A DNA stretch of 27,780 nucleotides from a virus, in the IMG/VR virus record IMGVR_UViG_3300011010_000325, positions 1 through 27,780 of that record. One strand, 5' to 3'. The notes below the pieces were generated by a model that made no database searches, was not told where the DNA came from, and saw nothing but the letters and a program-made list of their open reading frames with translations. Position numbers and translations under genes: made by a program. Positions 1 through 6,911 of this stretch are shown here, piece by piece. Positions within the stretch are counted from its first letter, which is position 1; each line of letters opens with the position of its first letter.

Positions 1-183
1 GAACATAAGAGAGTGATCTCCTAGAGAGAGTTAAGTGCAGAGAGAGATTGAGAGAGTTATTCCTACCTATTACGGGTGCAGGTGAGGGTGTGATCTAACT
101 CACTAAAATACTTTGGCCAGTGGTCTAGGTTTGCTATCTAAGCAGTGGTTCAATTCTCTTATTCACCACGAAAGGGGAATTAA
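1..183 (+). promoter_or_regulatory. Purine-rich leader upstream of the plus-strand operon
   Basis: No ATG or convincing gene lies here. Four GAGAG-type purine clusters occur at 9-13, 24-30, 40-46 and 50-56, and the octamer AGAGAGTT is repeated at 25-32 and 51-58. A weak -10-like TAAAAT sits at 104-109 without a good -35 partner. A clear Shine-Dalgarno sequence, AAAGGGG at about 170-176, precedes the ATG at 184. The stretch is probably the promoter and leader of the plus-strand block, but no promoter can be assigned firmly. Confidence 0.35.
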
Positions 184-1563
184 ATGCAGGAAAGTCTTGC
201 AGTTCTAGTAGTCGGCTATCAGGGTTCTACCTGCTATCAGACTTTGATTATGCCTCAGGAAACTGATGTCACTCTCTACCATAGAGAATATACAGGACAA
301 AGAGGTCGCGGGTCGGCTTGGCGCGAAATCTCCATAGGAGAGGTTCCTAACGCTGACCGATTGCAGAAGCCTATCTCCTTCTCCGTATCACAAGCCAATA
401 TCGCTCAGGCTGGTATCGGCCTTATCACTCCCGTATCCACCAAGGCCATGAGCCTATGGACAGAGGACGAACCTTGGAATAACACGACCGATTACCTGAC
501 AGTCGTTAAGATCATTCGTGACCTGCTATTAGAGGGTGACTCCTCCTTACAGGACTATGTGGCAGACGGGTCTAATGTCTCGTTGAAGCCTATCCGTAAA
601 GCCCAAAATCCCGTTCAGGTGGTATTTAATCCGACTCCTGCACCAATGGTTGAACAACCTATGAACAACCCTCCTACCTCCAACGATGTAGTGATTGCTC
701 AGGTTCCCGACAAGAAGTGGGCGAAGCAATATGTCCAACGTCGTCTACCCTCAGGGCAGACCGAGTTCGAGATATTCGACTCAGCCCTAGCAGAACGCGA
801 TAACGTGCTTATCTTTGGCCCTACTGGTTCGGGTAAGACTATGTCCGTACTGGCCTATGCCTCAGAACGAAATATGCCTTATTACAATGTGGCGAGCCAC
901 AATGGTATCGAAATCAGCCAGTTAATCGGGCAGTGGATACCTACGCCTGACGGTCACTATAAGTGGCAAGACGGTGCAGTTACTCAGATTGTGCGTAACG
1001 GCGGTGTACTGCTACTGAACGAAATTAACTTCATGCCTGAACGGTTCACCACTGCAATATTCTCACTGCTCGACGACCGACGACACCTTCTCCTTATGGG
1101 TAACAATGGTGAGATTATCCACGCACACCCTGACCTGCTAATCGTGGCAGACATGAACCCACAATATCGTGGCACACGACCAATGAACGAAGCGTTCAAA
1201 GATCGCTGGGCGCATAAGTTGGAGTTCGATTACGACCCTAAGATTGAGCGTTCACTTATTAAAAGTAAGTCTCTGCTCGACATGGCTGGTGCGTTGCGTG
1301 AGTCGTATGACAAGCGTGAGATTGCAACACCTATCTCGACCCGTTCTTTGGTGACATTCTCCAAGAATATTATTAAATTAGGTATCGAGTATGCAATTTA
1401 CTCCTTCCTTAATTCCTTTGGTGACACCAAGGAACGTAATGCGGTTCGCATGATTGTTGATAACACCTACAAGGCGAATATTGCTAGTGACTTTGGTATC
1501 GCCGTAGACATTCGTCTTAATGAGGACGAAGTCAACCCACTAGAGGAGGTATCTAATGCGTAA
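184..1563 (+). CDS. CobS/MoxR-type AAA+ ATPase
   Basis: This is a 459-aa AAA+ ATPase of the dynein-related/MoxR/CobS group. Residues 1-190 match nothing I recognise. The ATPase core has Walker A GPTGSGKT at residues 212-219 and a Walker B strand LLLNEI at 276-281. It also has a sensor-1 region with VADMNP and an arginine-finger-like stretch AFKDRW. The Walker B Asp that normally precedes the catalytic Glu is Asn279, with Glu280 retained, which is unusual. Such ATPases usually remodel a target together with a VWA-domain partner, and the next gene, overlapping by 8 bases, is exactly that. In aerobic cobalamin synthesis the equivalent pair is CobS-CobT of cobaltochelatase, and phages often carry CobS-like ATPases. 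A general MoxR chaperone role is equally possible. The ATG has a good AAAGGGG ribosome binding site. Confidence 0.85.
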   Translation: MQESLAVLVVGYQGSTCYQTLIMPQETDVTLYHREYTGQRGRGSAWREISIGEVPNADRLQKPISFSVSQANIAQAGIGLITPVSTKAMSLWTEDEPWNNTTDYLTVVKIIRDLLLEGDSSLQDYVADGSNVSLKPIRKAQNPVQVVFNPTPAPMVEQPMNNPPTSNDVVIAQVPDKKWAKQYVQRRLPSGQTEFEIFDSALAERDNVLIFGPTGSGKTMSVLAYASERNMPYYNVASHNGIEISQLIGQWIPTPDGHYKWQDGAVTQIVRNGGVLLLNEINFMPERFTTAIFSLLDDRRHLLLMGNNGEIIHAHPDLLIVADMNPQYRGTRPMNEAFKDRWAHKLEFDYDPKIERSLIKSKSLLDMAGALRESYDKREIATPISTRSLVTFSKNIIKLGIEYAIYSFLNSFGDTKERNAVRMIVDNTYKANIASDFGIAVDIRLNEDEVNPLEEVSNA

Positions 1564-3535
1564 CGAACGAGATTACGGGTTCAACCTTAATGAACATGGG
1601 GATACCTTGCGCGAGTTATTCGGTGAGGAAATCTATACTCAGTGGCAGAACGGCGACTTAGACCAAGAGTCGGTCACCAATATCACTGACGAAGTGCAAG
1701 ACCTAGTCGAGCACGAACAAAATGAGTTAGGCGCGGTCTGCATTGTTTACGGCAAGGCTGACAGAATTATTACTCGTAACTCTGCGGTAAGCGTGGTCGT
1801 TCACAAGCCAACATGGGAGGAACCTCACTTTGCGGGAATTGCAGGTTGGAGTGACGGCAAGAAAATTACGTTTAACAAAGACGTGGTAACCCTGCTCAGT
1901 GAGACAGATATTCCTGCGCTTAATGGCCTTAATTACCATGAGTTGAGTCATATCTTGTATACGCCTCGCGGTGGTTCTGAGTTCGTAAACTGGGTACAGA
2001 ATAACTCCTATGGGATAGCGTTTAATTACTTAGAGGACGCACGTATCGAGACTCTAATGACTGCTCGGTTCCCTAGCACTCGTTTATTCTTAGAGGCTAA
2101 CTTCATGCGTTACGTTGCAGTTAACGATACGAACAGTGGCGACCTATTCCTGCTAAGTCGTGGACGTAAATACGTTCCCCTATCTATTCGTCAAAAGATC
2201 GCTGACCTATTCGTTACAGAACGCGGTCTTGAAATGGCCACAGAAGTTGCAGATATTATTGACACCTATCGAACACTCGTACTGCCACGCGACTCCGCGA
2301 TTGCTAAGCCACTTATCAAGCGGTTTGCCGAGGTTGTAGGCAAGGGAAATATGGGTAATACTCCCGAGGCTGGCGAAGGTGACGGAGAAGGCGAGAATAA
2401 TGTCGGTTGCCCAAGCGACTGCACTGGTCGTGAGCCTATGAAGTTCGGTCGACCACTCGGAGTCAACGAACAGACTGCTGACTCTAACAAAGCAAAAGGC
2501 TCAGGTAAATCTGAGGAGTTGCGTGAAGTTGATAATACTAAATTGTTTCAAGGTGCAGGTGAGGGCGATAACCCGATTGAGTCTGACCTTACGGCCGAAG
2601 GGTTCATGCAACAGGACACACAAAAGACAGATCGTTCACTCGCTGACTTAATTGAGCAACGTGCTAAGGATATTCGTAGCAACGACGAGGTACGACGTGA
2701 GGTTCGTGAGTTTCGTGAAGCAGTAGCGACCAATGATGAGCACCGAAATACAGTTCGAGTTGCTCGCTATACTAATATGACACCTGCTGAAATAAATAAT
2801 CAGAGCCAACGAGAAGGCGATTACCCACTAATTGCTGAGCAGTTCGGTCGTGAGTTAGAACGCTTGGAGATTGACAATGAGCCTAACTGGGATAAGGAGA
2901 AGCCTTCGGGTCGTCTTAATGTGCAACGCACAATGAACGCTGGCCTTAATGATATTGACCGACTCTTTGACCAGTGGAGTGAGGTTGATTACGGCACTGA
3001 GATTGAGGCGGTTATCCTTCTCGATAACTCAGGCTCTATGGGTTCTCAGATTCAACGCGCCTCGGCCTCAGTGTGGGCTATCAAGCGAGGACTAGAACGT
3101 ATCCACGCTAACACGACAGTATTCAGTTTCAATAGTGGAAGCCGAGTTCTATACACAAGCGAGGATAAGACTGCTTACGACACAATTCGTACAGTTCACG
3201 CTGGCGGTACGACTAACCCAGTGAGGGCGTTAGAGGAGTCTAAGCAGATATTTAATCTGACTAACCGAGCCACTAAACTCTTGTTTATTATTACTGACGG
3301 CGGTTTCGATTACGCAGAACCTTGCGATAATTTAATTAAGCAGTTCAACGAGGACGGCGTTATCACTAGCACTATCTTTCTTGGATATATTCCTGATAGT
3401 AGTTACGTGTGGGAAGCCGACAACATTGAAGGGTATCGACACTACGCTAAGCACTTTAACGTAATCTCTGACCCGTCTGACCTAGTACGAGTAGCAACAG
3501 ATATTGTTATCGAGCAGTTAGGAGTTCACCAGTGA
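1556..3535 (+). CDS. Metallopeptidase-like plus VWA-domain protein (CobT-like partner)
   Basis: This 659-aa protein has two recognisable parts. Near the N-terminus His128-Glu-Leu-Ser-His132 forms an HExxH zinc motif. It is followed about 28-33 residues later by NYLEDARIE (Glu160 or Glu165 as a possible third ligand), as in the putative-metallopeptidase domain linked to VWA-like proteins (DUF2201 type). Glycine- and acid-rich low-complexity sequence lies around residues 270-290. The C-terminal third is a VWA domain with the MIDAS motif Asp490-Asn-Ser-Gly-Ser494, followed by a conserved TGGTTNP-like threonine segment and an IITDGG strand. The ATG overlaps the ATPase gene by 8 bases behind a GAGGAGG ribosome binding site, so the two are probably translated together and act as a complex. 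In family terms this is a CobT-like or MoxR-partner protein. Whether the peptidase site is active cannot be told from sequence. Confidence 0.8.
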   Translation: MRNERDYGFNLNEHGDTLRELFGEEIYTQWQNGDLDQESVTNITDEVQDLVEHEQNELGAVCIVYGKADRIITRNSAVSVVVHKPTWEEPHFAGIAGWSDGKKITFNKDVVTLLSETDIPALNGLNYHELSHILYTPRGGSEFVNWVQNNSYGIAFNYLEDARIETLMTARFPSTRLFLEANFMRYVAVNDTNSGDLFLLSRGRKYVPLSIRQKIADLFVTERGLEMATEVADIIDTYRTLVLPRDSAIAKPLIKRFAEVVGKGNMGNTPEAGEGDGEGENNVGCPSDCTGREPMKFGRPLGVNEQTADSNKAKGSGKSEELREVDNTKLFQGAGEGDNPIESDLTAEGFMQQDTQKTDRSLADLIEQRAKDIRSNDEVRREVREFREAVATNDEHRNTVRVARYTNMTPAEINNQSQREGDYPLIAEQFGRELERLEIDNEPNWDKEKPSGRLNVQRTMNAGLNDIDRLFDQWSEVDYGTEIEAVILLDNSGSMGSQIQRASASVWAIKRGLERIHANTTVFSFNSGSRVLYTSEDKTAYDTIRTVHAGGTTNPVRALEESKQIFNLTNRATKLLFIITDGGFDYAEPCDNLIKQFNEDGVITSTIFLGYIPDSSYVWEADNIEGYRHYAKHFNVISDPSDLVRVATDIVIEQLGVHQ

Positions 3536-3732
3536 CAAGATACAAAGCAACAATTCACCAACATATTATTATGGACGTGTGGGTTGAGGCCCCTGACCGA
3601 GAGTCTGCATGGCAGTTAGCCAACGATCAAGTCAACGACCGAGAGGAACGAGGCGTGTGGATTGAGGACGTGTGGGCAGGTTGGACAGAGGTAGGTTCTA
3701 TCTATGATGAGGAAGGTAACGAAGTTGAGTAA
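3532..3732 (+). CDS. Small hypothetical protein (66 aa)
   Basis: The gene starts with GTG in a GTGA overlap with the stop of the VWA gene and has an AGGAG ribosome binding site, so it is translationally coupled to it. The protein has beta strands followed by a helix: a Tyr-rich start, then WVEAP-D-RESAWQLAND, with an acidic C-terminus. This strand-strand-helix pattern recurs in the next gene and recalls small DpnD/PcfM-like phage proteins. I cannot assign a function. Confidence 0.65.
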   Translation: MTRYKATIHQHIIMDVWVEAPDRESAWQLANDQVNDREERGVWIEDVWAGWTEVGSIYDEEGNEVE

Positions 3733-3880
3733 ATATGGAGTTGAAGTACGAGTTGAGTTATGGACAACGTTCGACGCGGACAGTGAACACGACGCTCTCG
3801 AACAAGCGAACGAGTGGGTCACGTTGGAGTACGGTTCCCTATCAGATAAAGCAGACTATACAGTTACGGAGTTAAAATAA
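3725..3880 (+). CDS. Small hypothetical protein (51 aa), probable paralogue of the previous gene
   Basis: This short frame starts with TTG, overlaps the previous gene by 8 bases and has AGGAAGG about 8 bases upstream. It encodes a protein beginning M-SKYGVEVRVELW, followed by a DADSEHDALEQANEWV helix. It shares with its neighbour the order Tyr, beta strands, then an A-x-D-x-x-x-A-x-x-x-AN-x-x-V helix, which suggests a tandem duplication. There is no in-frame ATG, so TTG is the only sensible start. Function unknown. Confidence 0.6.
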   Translation: MSKYGVEVRVELWTTFDADSEHDALEQANEWVTLEYGSLSDKADYTVTELK

Positions 3881-3881
3881 T

Positions 3882-4175
3882 ATGGAACATCACTTTGTTG
3901 TTAAGTTTAATGCAGAGACCCGAGAGTGGTCTTGGGACGTAGACACCGAGAACGCGGTGTTCACCGAGGGAACAATTCTCTTAGGTGAGCAGTGGGTTCG
4001 CTCAGGTAACATCATTGAGTCACACCCACACATTTACGGATTAGACGAGGTATGCAGTAGGGTTCTTACTCACGCCTTAGGTATTATGAACGACACGATC
4101 AAAGAGAACGAGTTGTTTAAGCCTATTCCACCAATGGACAAGAAGTACGTTACGGAAATGGACGGCGTAAGTTAA
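3882..4175 (+). CDS. Hypothetical protein (97 aa)
   Basis: The ATG lies one base after the previous stop, with GGAG about 10 bases upstream. The N-terminal half is strand-rich and acidic (FNAETREWSWDVDTENAVF), and the middle holds a helix around residues 53-72. No cysteine cluster, membrane segment or known motif is visible. It sits in a run of overlapping small genes typical of phage early regions and shares a 1-base overlap with the next gene. Confidence 0.65.
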   Translation: MEHHFVVKFNAETREWSWDVDTENAVFTEGTILLGEQWVRSGNIIESHPHIYGLDEVCSRVLTHALGIMNDTIKENELFKPIPPMDKKYVTEMDGVS

Positions 4176-4372
4176 TGGAGAAAGTATTGTTAGACCTAGT
4201 AACGAAAGAGTATAACTACGCTAAAGGTATCTGTAATGACTTTGACAGTAAAGGCATGGAGGATAGTGCTGAGGCTTGGGGGCTTGTAGTTGCTCGCCTC
4301 GGTAGAGTGCTAGAGGATTATGAGTCAAAAGTTTGTGTTGAAACCCTACTAACGAGAGAGATATACCTATGA
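4175..4372 (+). CDS. Hypothetical helical protein (65 aa)
   Basis: The start is in a TAATG overlap with the previous gene. The product is predicted to be mainly two amphipathic helices (residues 1-30 and 32-60), acidic overall, with no recognised motif. A purine-rich GAGAGAG sequence near its 3' end acts as ribosome binding site for the following gene. Function unknown. Confidence 0.65.
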   Translation: MEKVLLDLVTKEYNYAKGICNDFDSKGMEDSAEAWGLVVARLGRVLEDYESKVCVETLLTREIYL

Positions 4373-4749
4373 CCCTGAACCCTGACGACTTTGTTGCTAC
4401 AGGTACACCACGCTTTAATGGTGTGGTAGACGCCTATGCAAAAGGCGATAAACTCGCCATAATGCTGATTGAGAACAGTCTAAATCTAGTTGCTGACCTT
4501 GGCTACCTTCGCTCAGGCGAATACGACGGCGAAGATTATCTTATGATTAGAGCAGAATTAGACGAGTACGTTGATGCCATGGAGGCGTTCTTTACGCACT
4601 TTAATATTAAAGCCCTGCTTCAAGAGCACGTAGAGGAACATCTATCCGAACAAACGTTCGAAAACAAGCAGTGCGGTTGCGGTAATTGCACCTGCGGTGA
4701 TGGCGGTAGTGACGGAATAGTTATTCAGTTCCCTGGAAAGGACTCGTAA
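4369..4749 (+). CDS. Hypothetical protein with CxCxxCxC tail (126 aa)
   Basis: The start is in an ATGA overlap with the preceding gene and is preceded by CGAGAGAG. Residues 1-98 are largely helical and acidic. Near the C-terminus there is a compact cysteine cluster Cys102-x-Cys104-x2-Cys107-x-Cys109, embedded in glycine, then a short GIVIQFP strand. Such a dense cluster could bind a metal ion or an iron-sulphur centre. No family is recognised. Confidence 0.65.
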   Translation: MTLNPDDFVATGTPRFNGVVDAYAKGDKLAIMLIENSLNLVADLGYLRSGEYDGEDYLMIRAELDEYVDAMEAFFTHFNIKALLQEHVEEHLSEQTFENKQCGCGNCTCGDGGSDGIVIQFPGKDS

Positions 4750-4752
4750 GCC

Positions 4753-4923
4753 ATGGAAAACACCAAAGATAATAATAAAAACAAGCAATTAAATAGTATG
4801 TGGCTTATACAAACTATTATTCAAAAGCCAATAGATAAAAAAACTAAAACGTGGCAGCATGACTCTGCCGTAGAAAAACTTCAAGAGATAAGAGAGCAGA
4901 TAAAATATGACAGACTCAATTAG
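4753..4923 (+). CDS. Small lysine/asparagine-rich protein (56 aa)
   Basis: This 56-aa frame begins 3 bases after the previous stop. The product is Asn- and Lys-rich at its N-terminus (MENTKDNNKNKQLNS), followed by a hydrophobic IQTIIQK stretch and an amphipathic C-terminal helix (SAVEKLQEIREQI). It overlaps the next gene by 17 bases. There is no strong ribosome binding site, so translation may depend on the upstream gene. Function unknown. Confidence 0.5.
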   Translation: MENTKDNNKNKQLNSMWLIQTIIQKPIDKKTKTWQHDSAVEKLQEIREQIKYDRLN

Positions 4924-5044
4924 TTGGGGTGAGTTAGCAGACCTAACTCACAAAACACAGGTAGAGCGGTTTAATTTCTGCATGTGTGAGGACAACGAGG
5001 GGCAGGAAAACCCTTACTCAGATTGTCCGACGGGAGAAGCGTGA
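4907..5044 (+). CDS. Small cysteine-containing protein (45 aa)
   Basis: This 45-aa acidic frame contains FNFCMCEDNEGQENP and a further Cys near its end (SDCPTG). The three cysteines could be part of a metal site. It overlaps the frame before it by 17 bases, and its stop codon forms a GTGA overlap with the following HicA-like gene. That coupling supports it being translated. No ribosome binding site is obvious. Confidence 0.5.
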   Translation: MTDSISWGELADLTHKTQVERFNFCMCEDNEGQENPYSDCPTGEA

Positions 5045-5256
5045 GCAGTGACAGACGCTTGTCTCCTGACAGAGATATGAGAGCACTCATCAAGAAAGCC
5101 TTGCTACAAGGTTGGACAGTTGAGAAGCGCAACAACAACCACCTAAAGTGGACATCTCCTACAGGGTTCGTATACTATTCATCATCAACGCCTAGTGACT
5201 TCCGAGCAATTAGAAAGATTTCTCATGGGTTACGACGCGAAGGTCTAAAACTATAA
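5041..5256 (+). CDS. HicA-like (YcfA-type) small RNA-binding/toxin-fold protein
   Basis: The product is 71 aa from the GTG at 5041. I prefer this start because it overlaps the previous stop as GTGA and has GGGAG just upstream; a TTG at 5023 would add six residues. The sequence follows the HicA/double-stranded-RNA-binding-like pattern: a helix (MRALIKKALLQGWTV), a central N-N-H-L-K-W strand carrying the conserved His, a hydrophobic strand ending in STPSD, then a basic helix (FRAIRKISHGLRREGL). HicA proteins are mRNA interferases paired with the antitoxin HicB. No HicB-like gene adjoins here, so this may be a stand-alone phage version acting on RNA. It could also have lost toxicity. Confidence 0.65.
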   Translation: MSSDRRLSPDRDMRALIKKALLQGWTVEKRNNNHLKWTSPTGFVYYSSSTPSDFRAIRKISHGLRREGLKL

Positions 5257-5274
5257 CTACAGAAACGGAAATAA

Positions 5275-5643
5275 ATGTCTAAAACGACAGAAGCAATTAG
5301 CCTAGAAGCGTTAACCGCTATAGGTGGAACAACGTACAACCACTCATCTCAGATGATTAAAGCCGACGATCAATACTTCTTAGGCGATGACTATGAGGAA
5401 TATTCTGCTATAGACGCACTATGCCGTTCTATTATGGAACACCCTAAAAACTTCCATGCCGTTCAAGGTAGAGAAATAATCTCCTTGTCACAGTGTTACG
5501 AGTATGGAAGTTCTTTCATTGAAGTAACTAGCAAAGATGATATGGACGACGAGCATACCTACGTAGACGAAGTTCACTATGATTACGTAGACGTAAACGT
5601 AATGGTTAACTACCCTTCTAAACTTCAAGTAACAAAGGCCTAA
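5275..5643 (+). CDS. Hypothetical acidic protein (122 aa)
   Basis: The ATG at 5275 follows a CGGAA ribosome-binding-like sequence after an 18-base gap. The protein is acidic with a strand-rich C-terminal half (residues 85-115) full of Asp, Tyr and Val (TYVDEVHYDYVDVNVMVNY). No motif or membrane segment is recognised. It has no coupling overlap with its neighbours, unlike most genes in this block. Confidence 0.65.
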   Translation: MSKTTEAISLEALTAIGGTTYNHSSQMIKADDQYFLGDDYEEYSAIDALCRSIMEHPKNFHAVQGREIISLSQCYEYGSSFIEVTSKDDMDDEHTYVDEVHYDYVDVNVMVNYPSKLQVTKA

Positions 5644-5670
5644 AGCAGTAACGAGAGAGAGAGGAATATT

Positions 5671-5850
5671 ATGAAAGAATGTGAAGTTAAAGATTGTACG
5701 TCAACTGAGTTAGTTTACTCAGGTACAGACGCCTTCTGTCTTGGTGTGATAACAGAGAAAATCTGTTATAACTGCGCCAATATCTATGCTAAAGTCAAGG
5801 AAATAGTAAGACCCCAACGAGAGGAACACAATGCACAAAGTAACATTTAA
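5671..5850 (+). CDS. Small zinc-ribbon-like protein (59 aa)
   Basis: The gene follows a long purine tract ending in GAGAGAGAGGA, a plausible ribosome binding site. The product begins MKECEVKDCTSTELVYSG and has cysteines at 4, 9, 23, 32 and 35, the last two forming Cys-Tyr-Asn-Cys. The spacing is compatible with a small zinc-binding fold. The 3' end overlaps the next gene by 20 bases. Function unknown. Confidence 0.6.
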   Translation: MKECEVKDCTSTELVYSGTDAFCLGVITEKICYNCANIYAKVKEIVRPQREEHNAQSNI

Positions 5851-6106
5851 CGCACCTATCGAGAACGATAAGAAGCGTCACTATAAGTTTGCAATTATTA
5901 AGAACCAAGAAAAAGGTGGATCTTGGCTTGCCCATTACACAGTAACTAACCGAGAAGGCTCACTCGTTGAGACAGGTGCAGAAGCGTTCTCTAGTTCAGC
6001 ACCTGCAAAGCGTTGGTCTGCAACACTGGTTGGTAGAAGCCGTTTAACTTGGGACGTATCTGACGACAAGAAGGTTCTTGGCGCAGTTCACGACGTAAAA
6101 CTATGA
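5831..6106 (+). CDS. Hypothetical basic protein (91 aa)
   Basis: The ATG has a good ACGAGAGGA ribosome binding site. The product is basic and looks like a small beta-rich fold: HYKFAIIKNQ, SWLAHYTVTN, then RWSATLVGRSRLTWDV. It may bind nucleic acid, but no family is recognised. Its stop overlaps the next start as ATGA. Confidence 0.65.
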   Translation: MHKVTFNAPIENDKKRHYKFAIIKNQEKGGSWLAHYTVTNREGSLVETGAEAFSSSAPAKRWSATLVGRSRLTWDVSDDKKVLGAVHDVKL

Positions 6107-6195
6107 GCGTCAACTTCCCACAACCTGACTGGACTCCCAGCAGTGACCCAACAATTATCCCGTACGACGACGATGATGAGGACGACGATGAGTAA
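6103..6195 (+). CDS. Very small acidic protein (30 aa)
   Basis: An ATGA-coupled frame encodes MSVNFPQPDWTPSSDPTIIP followed by a tail of nine acidic residues and a Tyr. Its end overlaps the next start by 8 bases. Its only support is this double overlap with flanking genes and the good packing it gives. It could be a real microprotein or a translational bridge. Confidence 0.4.
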   Translation: MSVNFPQPDWTPSSDPTIIPYDDDDEDDDE

Positions 6196-6415
6196 ATATG
6201 ATGAGCAGTTCTCCAATGAAGCGCGTATGAACAACCCGCGTAAGGGAGAGAATTACTACGCTGACAAAAGCAGTAAAACTCGTAAAAAGATTACTGTAGT
6301 TCTTTACAAGAACGAGATACACCTTATGGGTGCACCAGAAGGCTTTGAAGTAGTAGTTCTTAACTTAGACAAAGGTATGCTGATAGAAAATGACGACGAC
6401 ACTTACGACGAGTGA
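6188..6415 (+). CDS. Hypothetical protein (75 aa)
   Basis: I choose the ATG at 6188, which overlaps the previous frame by 8 bases and has TGAGG upstream. The longer reading from GTG at 6143 would add a low-complexity Thr-rich N-terminus. The product has a polar, basic first half and a beta hairpin (KKITVVLYKNEIHLMG, then FEVVVLNLDKGM), ending in an acidic tail. No family is recognised. Confidence 0.6.
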   Translation: MSKYDEQFSNEARMNNPRKGENYYADKSSKTRKKITVVLYKNEIHLMGAPEGFEVVVLNLDKGMLIENDDDTYDE

Positions 6416-6746
6416 ATACGACTATTGCGTATTTGATGAAATAGGCGAGCCAATGACCTTTGCGTCTTGGCTTGCCTATTCTTCTAGGGGGTACAAAAGA
6501 GAGAGCGTTACAAACGGATTTACTATTATCACTAAATGGACAGGCATTGACATGCCTGAGCATGAACGCCTCACAAGTAACTTCTCTTTCTCACGCTGGA
6601 ACCCTAATAAAATACCTATGATTTATGAGGGTGTTGTGTATGACCAAGATATGCTGCCAATTCACCGGGCCCGCTATGCAACGAGAGAGAAAGCCTACGA
6701 GAGCCACTCTTTATTATTAAAGGTGTACTCAGAGGATAAAGAATAG
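6390..6746 (+). CDS. Hypothetical protein (118 aa), last gene of the plus-strand block
   Basis: The ATG overlaps the previous gene by 26 bases and lacks a clear ribosome binding site. The product is rich in aromatic residues (Tyr, Phe, Trp) and may be a small alpha/beta domain; no motif is recognised. Its 3' end overlaps by 18 bases a minus-strand microprotein gene (6729-6902), so the two transcription blocks collide here without a visible terminator. A perfect 7-bp inverted repeat, CAGGCAT-TGAC-ATGCCTG, lies inside it at 6541-6558. Confidence 0.65.
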   Translation: MTTTLTTSEYDYCVFDEIGEPMTFASWLAYSSRGYKRESVTNGFTIITKWTGIDMPEHERLTSNFSFSRWNPNKIPMIYEGVVYDQDMLPIHRARYATREKAYESHSLLLKVYSEDKE

Positions 6747-6902
6747 TAAAACAGCAGCTAGCGGCAATATGAGAGAGAACGCTAGACCCACTTGAAAGTA
6801 AAATAAACTCTTATTTGCGGCAGGTTTATTATCTGAGTGCTTAGAAAAGCCGTCGTTAATAAAATACGGACCTCCATGTTGTGAAAAATGATTTCTACCC
6901 AT
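6729..6902 (-). CDS. Single-pass tail-anchored membrane microprotein (57 aa)
   Basis: Reading the gap downstream of nrdJ gives a 57-aa protein starting MGRNHFSQHGG. The first 37 residues are polar, with His, Lys and Asn. The last 20 (residues 38-57, starting VGLAFSLILPLAAVLLFF) form a clean hydrophobic transmembrane helix that ends at the C-terminus. It starts 9 bases after the nrdJ stop, so it is the last gene of the minus-strand block. The ribosome binding site is poor. A continuous hydrophobic helix is unlikely by chance, and the frame fills the gap exactly. A small membrane role such as inner-membrane stress or superinfection control is conceivable, but nothing shows it. Confidence 0.55.
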   Translation of the reverse strand: MGRNHFSQHGGPYFINDGFSKHSDNKPAANKSLFYFQVGLAFSLILPLAAVLLFFIL

Positions 6903-6911
6903 GTAAAGAGT

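Noticed and set aside
110-170. tRNA-like stretch with GGTTCAATTC and a possible acceptor end ATTCACC.
   Set aside because: The putative T-stem has mismatches, no anticodon arm with T33 fits, and the acceptor pairing is imperfect. No tRNA was called.
6758-6785. CTAGCG/CGCTAG inverted repeat at the strand-switch point as a terminator.
   Set aside because: The arms are 6 bp with a 16-base loop and there is no T-run on either strand.
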